Below are positions 6,280 through 11,867 of a DNA stretch of 11,867 nucleotides, piece by piece. The stretch's first letter is position 1. Each line of letters opens with the position of its first letter. Origin of the DNA: UBA6987 sp045617825 (GTDB lineage: Bacteria; Bacillota; Clostridia; Lachnospirales; Lachnospiraceae); assembly GCA_045617825.1 (NCBI GenBank), contig JAZLJI010000064.1, forward strand, positions 1-11,867, written 5' to 3'. The position numbers were made by a program, and so were the translations under genes. The notes beneath the pieces were generated by a model. The model did no database searches, was not told where the DNA came from, and saw only the letters and a program-made list of their open reading frames with translations.

Positions 6280-7767
6280 ATGGAACCTTTACTTATCGGC
6301 TGGGCCACGACGGACATCACCCCCGACAGAAACTGCGCGCTGGCCGGACAGTTTGCCGAAAGAATTTCTCAGTACGTGGAAAAGCCGATCACGGCCACCG
6401 CGATGGCCATCAAAAAGGGTGATCAGCAGGCGGTCTTCTGCAGCTGCGAGCTGGTCAGCACCCGCGGCGAGCTGGTGGAGGACGTCCGCGAGGCCCTGAA
6501 GGACAACACCGTGGGCCTGGACATCAGCCGCGTGATGCTGAACGCCACCCACGTGCATACCGGTCCCTGCTACGGCCGCACCGAGACCAACAAATCCGGC
6601 TTCCGGACTCAGATCGAGAAGTATCTGCCGAAGGACAAGAAGTACGTGGAAACCGCGGATATCAACGACAACCCCGACATTATTTCCCAGGTCGAGGTCA
6701 ATAAGATGCTGGTGGAGCGCATCAGCGCGGTGATCCTGAAGGCCTGGGCCAGCCTGGAGCCCGGCAGCTTCACCAACGCCTTCGGGCGGGCGCCCATCGG
6801 CATGTGCCGCCGCGCCGCGTATACGGACGGCAGCGCCGCCATGTGGGGCACCACCGACACGGCCATGTTCGAGGCCGTGGAGGGCGGCAGCGATTCCGGT
6901 ATCGAGCTGCTGTACGTTTTCGATGAAGCGAAGGCCCTGAAGGGCATCGTGGTCAACCTGGCCTGCCCGGCTCAGTGCGTGCAGCACCGCCTGTTCGTTT
7001 CTCCCGACTTCTGGGGCGAGGCGCGGATGCTGCTGCAGGAGCGCTTCGGCAAGGACCTGTTCATCCTGGAGCAGTGCAGCGCGGCCGGCGATCAGTGCCC
7101 GGTGGACCTGGTGCGCTGGGTAGAGCCCGAGACCGACGTGAACGACCCCAACATCACCCGCATCGATCCCAAGAAGCGCAAGGCCGATCCCTCCATGTTC
7201 GATCTCAAGGGCATGAAGCTGGCCGGCCGCCGTCTGGCGAGTGAAGTCATCCGCGTCTATGAGGACGGTCTGGATGAGGTGCAGGAGGATCCCGAGTTCA
7301 TCCATGAGGTAACGGAGCTGCAGCTGCCGCTGCGGAAGGTCACCTACGCGGACGTCAAGGCCGCCAAGCGTGCCATCCGCGAATACATGGAGGAGAAGGA
7401 AGGCGACGTGAACTACAACGACGCGGCCATCCTGCAGGTCTATATGGGGATCATGGACCGCGAGAAGCGTCAGGAGCATCAGCACATCCTGCCCATGGAG
7501 GCGCATTTCATCCGTCTGGGCAGCGTAGCCTTTGCCACCAACACCTTCGAGCTGTTCCTGGATTTCGGCAACAAGATCAAGGCCAGAAGCAAGGCCGAGC
7601 AGACCTTCCTGGTGCAGCTGTGCTGCGGCGCGCAGGGGTATCTGCCCACCGCGAAGGCGGAAAAGGGCGGCCACTACAGCGCCTTTGTTTCCAGCGGTAC
7701 GGTTGACCACGTCGGCGGCGATCAGCTGGTCATGGAGACCCTGACGCATCTGGACAGAATGTTCTGA
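6280..7767 (+). CDS. Cytoplasmic neutral-ceramidase-family protein
   Basis: A 495-aa member of the neutral/alkaline ceramidase superfamily without a signal peptide, unlike its secreted relative at 238-2922. AGGAGG (6265-6270) stands 9 nt before the ATG. The domain order is complete: GWATTDITP at the N-terminus, THVHTGP with His91 and His93, VSPDFWGEAR, SAAGDQCP (residues 267-274, in place of the nucleophile loop GDVSP), NTFELF with Glu424, and GYLPT with Tyr454. The segment where the family has a zinc-binding histidine (NWxxH, His507 in the secreted relative) reads NLACPAQ (226-232), so proline replaces that histidine; the nearest is His236. It may be a hydrolase for a different amide or ester, or may hold its metal differently. 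Third gene of the operon, 12 nt before the deacetylase-like gene. Confidence 0.8.
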   Translation: MEPLLIGWATTDITPDRNCALAGQFAERISQYVEKPITATAMAIKKGDQQAVFCSCELVSTRGELVEDVREALKDNTVGLDISRVMLNATHVHTGPCYGRTETNKSGFRTQIEKYLPKDKKYVETADINDNPDIISQVEVNKMLVERISAVILKAWASLEPGSFTNAFGRAPIGMCRRAAYTDGSAAMWGTTDTAMFEAVEGGSDSGIELLYVFDEAKALKGIVVNLACPAQCVQHRLFVSPDFWGEARMLLQERFGKDLFILEQCSAAGDQCPVDLVRWVEPETDVNDPNITRIDPKKRKADPSMFDLKGMKLAGRRLASEVIRVYEDGLDEVQEDPEFIHEVTELQLPLRKVTYADVKAAKRAIREYMEEKEGDVNYNDAAILQVYMGIMDREKRQEHQHILPMEAHFIRLGSVAFATNTFELFLDFGNKIKARSKAEQTFLVQLCCGAQGYLPTAKAEKGGHYSAFVSSGTVDHVGGDQLVMETLTHLDRMF

Positions 7768-7779
7768 TAGGGAAAAGGG

Positions 7780-8625
7780 ATGAATACGAGGACTTTATGT
7801 TTCCCGGGGTTCAGACACAAGGCGCTGACCCTGAACTATGACGACGGCTGCTATTTTGACGAGGAATTCATCCGGAAAATGCAGCAGCGGGGCATCAAGG
7901 GCACCTTCAATCTCTGCGGGAGCTGGATGAAGGACGGAGAGCGCTCCGGCAGACATCTTTCCCTGCAGGAGGCGCAGGCGCTGTATCAGCCGGCGGGGAT
8001 GGAGGTGGCCTGCCACGGCTATACCCATCTGGCGATGGCGGAGTATCCGGCGGCCCAGCTGCTGGAGGACGCGCTGAGAGACCGGCAGGAGGCGGAAAAG
8101 CACTTCGAAGGGCCGATCTTCGGCTTTGCCTACGCGCACGGCTCCTTTAACGATGACGCGGTGGAGGCGCTTCGGCTCTGCGGCTTCCACTATTCCCGGA
8201 CCTGCGTGGTGACCCGCGACTTCTCCCTGCCCAAGGACTGGCTGCGGATGCCCACCACCTGCAAGCATCAGGATCCCCGCCTGTTCGAGCTGGCGGATGA
8301 GTTCCTGAAGGAGCGGGGCGACAAATACTTCTGGAGAGCGCCCAACCGGCCGCGCTGGTTCACCGTCTGGGGCCACAGCTACGAGTTCAACGACTGCAAT
8401 GAATGGGACCTGATCGAGCGCTTCATGGATAAGGTCGGCGGCCGCGAGGACGTGTGGTACTGCACTACCGGGGAAATGTACGACTACGTGACGGCATTTG
8501 ACCGTCTGGAATACTCCGCGGACGGGAAGATCATCCTGAACCGCAGCAACCTGGACGTTTACCTGGAGCTGCCGGACTGGAGCCTGGTCAAGGTCCCCGC
8601 CGGCGGAAAGGTCTGCCTTGAGTAA
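7780..8625 (+). CDS. Polysaccharide deacetylase-like protein (NodB fold, CE4)
   Basis: A 281-aa cytoplasmic protein of the NodB-homology group, whose members remove N- or O-acetyl groups from sugars with a single metal. Motif 1 is LTLNYDDG with Asp21 and Asp22 (catalytic base and metal ligand in the family). Motif 2 is CHGYTH with metal ligands His79 and His83. Motif 3 reads FAYAHG (116-121) instead of the common RxPYG form. A late GHSYEF supplies His199, at about the position of motif 5. Residues 225-281 form a small beta-rich tail ending in VKVPAGGKVCLE. There is no signal peptide, so it would act on an intracellular sugar rather than on wall glycan. AGGG (7769-7772) lies 7 nt before the ATG. 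It sits 12 nt after the ceramidase-family gene and 13 nt before the PHP lipoprotein gene, so co-transcription is very likely. Confidence 0.8.
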   Translation: MNTRTLCFPGFRHKALTLNYDDGCYFDEEFIRKMQQRGIKGTFNLCGSWMKDGERSGRHLSLQEAQALYQPAGMEVACHGYTHLAMAEYPAAQLLEDALRDRQEAEKHFEGPIFGFAYAHGSFNDDAVEALRLCGFHYSRTCVVTRDFSLPKDWLRMPTTCKHQDPRLFELADEFLKERGDKYFWRAPNRPRWFTVWGHSYEFNDCNEWDLIERFMDKVGGREDVWYCTTGEMYDYVTAFDRLEYSADGKIILNRSNLDVYLELPDWSLVKVPAGGKVCLE

Positions 8626-8638
8626 GGGGAAGCGTGTG

Positions 8639-9964
8639 ATGAAGAAACGGAGCCGCCTTGCGGCCCTGGCCCTGGCGGGGACGCTGCTGCTGGCCCTGGC
8701 GGCCTGCGGCGGAGGACCGGCCGAGACCGGGGCGAGCGGGAGCACCGCCGCCGGGACGGAGGCGGAGACCGCGGTGACGAAGGCGGAGAGTGCCGGAGCC
8801 ACGGAGGCGGAAAGCACGGAGGAGACGGTCCCTCATGAGCCCACGCTCGCGACCGCCGTCGGCCTCACCGTCGAGGACCCTCACGAGGTCCTGACCGGCG
8901 CGGATTTTACGGCGCTGGAAAAGCTTTACGAGGGCCGCAGCATTTCCTATGCCATGCTGCATGAGCACTCGAATTCCGGCGGGACCAGCGACGGCAAGGT
9001 CCCCATCGGGGACTGGCCCGGGCAGATGGACCAGTATCAGGTGGACGTGATGGGGCTGCTGGACCATAAGCAGATGCGCCATTTCTACCTGCCGGAGTGG
9101 GATACGACCCGGTTCATTTACGGGACGGAGGCGTCCACCAATCTGAAGGGCGTGCCGGAGGGGGGCTCCTCCAAGCTCCATTACTGCATGCTGTTCAGGG
9201 ACAAATACGATCTGAACGCGGTCCTGGAGGCATTTCCCGAGTTCTTCTGGCGGGGCGACGCGCTGACCGGCAGCTTCACCTATCCGGATTTTACCAGGGA
9301 ACGGTTCGACCTGCTGGTGAGCTTTGTGCGGAGTCTGGGCGGCGCCTTCGTCCATGCGCACCCCTTCCCCGGCTGGGCGGAGTATATGGATTCCGACGAT
9401 CCCATGGATTATTGCCTGGGGGAATTCACCTTCATGGAGACGATCTACGGAGCTGACGGCGCCTACAGCCTGAAGTCGAAGCGGCAGTACGAGCTTTGGG
9501 AGAAGGTACTGCGGGGCGGCGCTCACGTTTACAACGCGGCCAGCGGCGACGTCCATTCCAAGGCGAACAACTGCGGTGTTTCCGCCTTCTACACGGAGAC
9601 GCATCTGCCGACGGAGACGCTGGACACCATGGTGGCCGGGGACTTTACGGCAGGCTTCATGGGGATCAAAATGAATATCGGCGACGCCCCCATGGGGAGC
9701 GTGGCGCATTATCAGGCGGGAGACGTGCTGACGGTGGAGGCGGCGGATCTGTACCGGAAGCGCCTGGATATTCAGCCGACGGGCGACTATTGGCTGCGGG
9801 TCTTCACCGAGGACGGCCTCTGCGCCTGCGTGAAGATCGAGGATCCCGCGGCGGCGACGCGCCTGGCCATCAAGGTCCGGGACAGGGCCTACTACCGGGC
9901 GGATATTTATGACGCCGCCAGGAAATACGTGATCGCGATCGCCAATCCGATCTGGCAGAGCTGA
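8639..9964 (+). CDS. PHP-domain lipoprotein (putative secreted metal-dependent phosphoesterase)
   Basis: A 441-aa surface lipoprotein. ATG 8639 was chosen because it opens a clean signal peptide (lipobox LAAC, Cys23) and AAGGGGA lies 9 nt upstream; TTG 8618 would add seven residues and overlap the previous gene. A Thr/Glu/Ala-rich linker runs to about residue 68. The rest has the polymerase-and-histidinol-phosphatase signature: LHEHSNSG with His108 and His110, a downstream SDG, LLDHK (Asp142, His143), YGTEAS (Glu164), VHAHPF (His239, His241) and SGDVHS (Asp304, His306). A full multi-metal site therefore seems present. Known PHP proteins hydrolyse phosphate esters, mostly in the cytoplasm; an extracellular lipidated one suggests removal of phosphate from an external substrate, though another hydrolytic role is possible. 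Last gene of the operon. Confidence 0.75.
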   Translation: MKKRSRLAALALAGTLLLALAACGGGPAETGASGSTAAGTEAETAVTKAESAGATEAESTEETVPHEPTLATAVGLTVEDPHEVLTGADFTALEKLYEGRSISYAMLHEHSNSGGTSDGKVPIGDWPGQMDQYQVDVMGLLDHKQMRHFYLPEWDTTRFIYGTEASTNLKGVPEGGSSKLHYCMLFRDKYDLNAVLEAFPEFFWRGDALTGSFTYPDFTRERFDLLVSFVRSLGGAFVHAHPFPGWAEYMDSDDPMDYCLGEFTFMETIYGADGAYSLKSKRQYELWEKVLRGGAHVYNAASGDVHSKANNCGVSAFYTETHLPTETLDTMVAGDFTAGFMGIKMNIGDAPMGSVAHYQAGDVLTVEAADLYRKRLDIQPTGDYWLRVFTEDGLCACVKIEDPAAATRLAIKVRDRAYYRADIYDAARKYVIAIANPIWQS

Positions 9965-10038
9965 GAGGCGGAGCACGCCGCGAAAGGGCAGGAAAACGGA
10001 AAATGGCACGGTAAAAATTACACTTATGCAAAATAGGG

Positions 10039-10058
10039 CTGTTCCGCACCCGAAACAG
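10039..10058 (+). promoter_or_regulatory. Stem-loop downstream of the operon (weak terminator or leader element)
   Basis: CTGTTCCG (10039-10046) pairs with CGAAACAG (10051-10058) across a CACC loop, with one C-A mismatch. A run of six T starts at 10068, nine bases after the stem, which is too far for a classical terminator. It may partly end the operon transcript or belong to the leader of the next gene. No convincing promoter was found in 9965-10094. Confidence 0.3.
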
Positions 10059-10094
10059 ATCGCGTGATTTTTTGAAGAAAGAAGGATTTGATCT

Positions 10095-10616
10095 ATGAGT
10101 ATTTCCCGATTGGCAAAAGCGCCGGAGCATGTCGACGATGACCTGATTTTCGAGGCTGCCGCATGCAATTCCGAGGCTGCCGCAAACAAGAGAACAAAAA
10201 AGAAGCAGTGGGTCAGGTGGGGAGCAATAGCTGCCTGCCTGTGTCTTGCCGCTATGGGTGTACTGACGCTGCAAAAGCCTGCCAAAGAACCGGACTATGC
10301 GCAAAATGTCGTGTACCGCGATGCCCGACTGATCATCTGCGGTCCGGGAGAGGCCGAGATCCTGAAGAAATGCGGTTTGCCCTCTGAGATCACGGCAGAG
10401 CTGGCGGGCGAGAGCCTGGGATCCTTTAAGGCGGCGGAAAAGAACAGCTATTACCCGGCAAATGAAGGCGAAAAGGCAAGCGCCGAGCTCTTTGCGTACG
10501 CGCCGCAGCCGAATGACAACGTCTATATCGTTCGCATAGAAGGGGATCACCTGGAAGAGGGTTACTATGCGGCGATCCGTAAAGACAGTGAGGGCTATCA
10601 CGGACTGAACGAATGA
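10095..10616 (+). CDS. Small single-pass membrane protein, anti-sigma-like N-terminus
   Basis: A 173-aa protein of unknown function. GAAGGA (10081-10086) lies 8 nt before the ATG. The first 41 residues are soluble, contain VDDDLIFEAA, and end in a basic stretch (KRTKKK). One transmembrane helix follows (about 42-59, WGAIAACLCLAAMGVLTL), then about 114 extracellular residues. The layout of an acidic 'xDDxLIEEA' segment, a basic patch and a WxxWxAIAACLCL helix is common in clostridial membrane proteins encoded beside ECF sigma factors, some of them anti-sigma factors. No sigma factor gene is visible here, so that role is only a guess. The extracellular part shows no motif I recognise. Its base composition looks less GC-rich than the operon genes. 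It may be co-transcribed from upstream, as no clear promoter of its own was found. Confidence 0.7.
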   Translation: MSISRLAKAPEHVDDDLIFEAAACNSEAAANKRTKKKQWVRWGAIAACLCLAAMGVLTLQKPAKEPDYAQNVVYRDARLIICGPGEAEILKKCGLPSEITAELAGESLGSFKAAEKNSYYPANEGEKASAELFAYAPQPNDNVYIVRIEGDHLEEGYYAAIRKDSEGYHGLNE

Positions 10617-10651
10617 CGGGGCGGTCTGCCTGTCCTGTTTTATTGCGGAAA

Positions 10652-10679
10652 TGTGACATGCTGTGACGGAATATGTCAC
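10652..10679. promoter_or_regulatory. Cluster of TGTGAC half-sites upstream of a promoter (possible operator)
   Basis: TGTGAC occurs at 10652-10657 and again exactly 10 bp later (10662-10667). A reversed GTCAC follows at 10675-10679. GTGACAT/ATGTCAC (10653-10659 with 10673-10679) and GTGAC/GTCAC (10663-10667 with 10675-10679) are alternative inverted repeats. The cluster ends 9 bp before the -35 box, a usual place for an activator. The regulator is unknown. Confidence 0.4.
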
Positions 10680-10688
10680 GATCCATAC

Positions 10689-10717
10689 TTGACCGCCGAT
10701 CGGGAGTCTTTTATGCT
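10689..10717 (+). promoter_or_regulatory. Sigma-A-type promoter of the DUF4886-like lipoprotein gene
   Basis: The -35 box is TTGACC (10689-10694) and the -10 box is TATGCT (10712-10717), with a 17-bp spacer. Transcription would start near 10724, leaving a GC-rich leader of about 155 nt before ATG 10880. The -10 box overlaps the ATG of a 39-codon open frame (10713-10832) that has GGGAG in front of it, so both cannot be used from this promoter. Confidence 0.5.
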
Positions 10718-10776
10718 AAAGAAAAGGCCCGGCGGAGCGGGGGACAAACCTGTACCGCCGGAAAAGGACGAAGGCC

Positions 10777-10791
10777 CGCGGGAAGCCCGCG
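10777..10791 (+). promoter_or_regulatory. GC-rich hairpin in the leader
   Basis: CGCGGG (10777-10782) pairs with CCCGCG (10786-10791) across a three-base AAG loop. It lies in the presumed leader of the DUF4886-like gene, just before the first copy of the direct repeat. No U run follows, so it is not a terminator. Confidence 0.3.
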
Positions 10792-10795
10792 TCCC

Positions 10796-10867
10796 GGAGG
10801 TCCGAAGGAACGGGAAAGACGGAGACTCGTGAGAGGCCGGACCGCAGGAGGCCCGAAGGAACGGGAA
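10796..10867 (+). repeat. Pair of 21-bp direct repeats in the leader
   Basis: Copies at 10796-10816 and 10847-10867 share 20 of 21 bases; the difference is at position 6 (T or C). Each contains CCGAAGGAACGGGAA. They start 51 bp apart. The second copy ends 12 nt before the start codon of the lipoprotein gene and abuts its AGGAG ribosome binding site. They may bind a protein or take part in RNA structure, or reflect a local duplication. Confidence 0.6.
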
Positions 10868-10879
10868 CAGGAGAGAAGG

Positions 10880-11867
10880 ATGATGAATAAAAGGATCGCA
10901 GCGATATTGACGGCAGTGACGCTCAGCCTGCTGCTGGCGGCCTGCGGGGCAAATGAGGCCCGTCAGACCTCCTCGGCAGCGGAGGAGCAGACCCGGGAGG
11001 AGCAGACGCAGCCCGGCAGCGGGCAGAGCGCGGAGACGCAGGAGAGCAGCGAAGCGCAGTCCGCGGAGGCATCCGCCGAAGAGACCGCGCCGTCTTCCGC
11101 GGAGGAGACCCTGCCGCAGATCCCGGACGGGGCGATGAAGGTCCTGGCCATCGGGAACGAAACGACCCGGGACAGCCTGTTTTATCTGGCGGAGCTGGCG
11201 AAGCTGACGGGAAATGACGTCCTTCCGGCCTATCTGTTCAAGGAAAACGGCAGCCTGCGGAACCTGTCCCGCGTCATGGAGAAGGGGCAGAAGGAATACG
11301 TGCTGAACGAGTGGGACGTGGCGGCGGGCTGCTGGTGCGAAAGAGGTGCAGTTTCCGTGCAGGAGGTCCTGGCCTCCCGGGAGTGGGACGCCGTGCTGCT
11401 GACGCAGGGCCAGACGGTATCCGGCTTTCCGGGGACCTACGGAAACGATCTGGAGTACGTGACGGACGTGATCCGGGCGGAGGCGCCCGGGGCGAAGATA
11501 TACTGGAGCATGAACTGGGCATTTTCCGACGGGATCAGCGCCCAGGCCTACGCGGCGGACTTCGGCGCCTATTACACGGGGGAATCGGCAGTCATGTACA
11601 ACGCCATCGTGAACTGCGTGACGCGCTTCGTGGCCGGGGAAAATGCCCGCTACGGGGACTGCTTTGACGGCCTGATCCCTACCGGCGCGGCGATCCGGAA
11701 TCTGCGGGGCACGGGGCTCACGGCGGATCTCGACGGGGCAGCCCTGACCCTCAAGGCCGGCCGCCTGACGGCGGCCCTGACCGTGCTGAAGACTCTGGTG
11801 CCCGAGGCGGATTGGACGAGGATCACCCCGGCGGCCCTGGAGAAGCTCCTGGTGGCCAAGGACGGCG
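10880..11867 (+). CDS. DUF4886-like (SGNH-hydrolase-fold) lipoprotein, 3' end beyond the window
   Basis: An open frame of 329 codons without a stop, so partial. AGGAG (10869-10873) lies 6 nt before ATG 10880; a second ATG follows directly. The signal peptide has lipobox LAAC with Cys22, then a Ser/Glu/Ala/Gln-rich linker to about residue 82. The rest looks like DUF4886, a group with an SGNH-esterase-type fold: KVLAIGN (87-93), a WDAVLL segment, TVSGFPGTYG, KIYWSMNWAF, a MYNAIVNCV helix and LIPTGAAIRNLR. The family normally opens with GNSFS, which carries the nucleophile, and closes with DGxHLS, which carries the catalytic His. Here these read GNETT (92-96) and DGAALT (285-290), so both residues appear to be lost. 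It may be a binding protein rather than an esterase. Frame and codon use look intact, so it is not a pseudogene. Confidence 0.65.
   Translation, partial: MMNKRIAAILTAVTLSLLLAACGANEARQTSSAAEEQTREEQTQPGSGQSAETQESSEAQSAEASAEETAPSSAEETLPQIPDGAMKVLAIGNETTRDSLFYLAELAKLTGNDVLPAYLFKENGSLRNLSRVMEKGQKEYVLNEWDVAAGCWCERGAVSVQEVLASREWDAVLLTQGQTVSGFPGTYGNDLEYVTDVIRAEAPGAKIYWSMNWAFSDGISAQAYAADFGAYYTGESAVMYNAIVNCVTRFVAGENARYGDCFDGLIPTGAAIRNLRGTGLTADLDGAALTLKAGRLTAALTVLKTLVPEADWTRITPAALEKLLVAKDG

Noticed and set aside
6289..7749. 486-codon open frame on the minus strand
   Set aside because: It lies exactly opposite the cytoplasmic ceramidase-family gene and has low-information composition and no recognisable domain.
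10005..10024. Sigma-54-like promoter (TGGCACG at about 10005)
   Set aside because: The matching GC-containing -12 element is not at the required spacing, and no other sigma-54 feature is visible.
8588..10285. 565-codon open frame on the minus strand
   Set aside because: It spans the PHP lipoprotein gene, an intergenic gap and part of the next gene on the other strand. No domain is visible and its composition fits a shadow frame.

Overview
The window looks like a piece of chromosome from a GC-rich Gram-positive gut-type anaerobe of the Clostridia (Lachnospiraceae or Oscillospiraceae grade). This rests on strong AGGAGG-type ribosome binding sites, short lipoprotein signal peptides ending in AAC or SAC, Thr/Glu/Ala/Ser-rich linkers behind the lipid cysteine, and a small membrane protein with a typical clostridial N-terminus. 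No phage, transposon, tRNA, rRNA or CRISPR array was seen. The genus is not determined.

Layout. (1) 238-2922 (+): a large lipoprotein with a neutral-ceramidase-type domain and a C-terminal F5/8 type C (discoidin) domain, with its own promoter at 174-202. It ends at a strong bidirectional hairpin terminator (2953-2999). (2) 3057-4170 (-): two adjacent unrecognised membrane proteins that converge on the same terminator. (3) 4382-9964 (+): a tight five-gene operon behind a good promoter (4293-4321). It encodes a NagA-like amidohydrolase, a CBM9-like protein, a second ceramidase-family protein without a signal peptide, a NodB-fold polysaccharide-deacetylase-like protein and a PHP-domain lipoprotein. 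(4) 10095-10616 (+): a small single-pass membrane protein. (5) 10880-11867 (+): a DUF4886/SGNH-like lipoprotein cut off by the window edge, behind a promoter, an operator-like set of sites and a leader with a 21-bp direct repeat.

How the genes may work together (inference). Three unrelated folds that usually cut or modify N-acyl or O-acyl groups (ceramidase, NagA amidohydrolase, NodB deacetylase) lie in one locus, with two sugar- or surface-binding modules (F5/8C and CBM9-like) and surface lipoproteins bearing ceramidase, PHP and DUF4886 domains. This suggests capture and stepwise deacylation of an amino-sugar glycan, glycolipid or similar conjugate, with outer steps on the cell surface and inner steps in the cytoplasm. 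No transporter, glycoside hydrolase, kinase or regulator lies in the window, so the substrate cannot be named. Several enzymes keep their metal sites but differ in substrate-site motifs, and the DUF4886 protein appears to have lost its catalytic Ser and His. Family assignments come from motif recognition by eye, without database searches.
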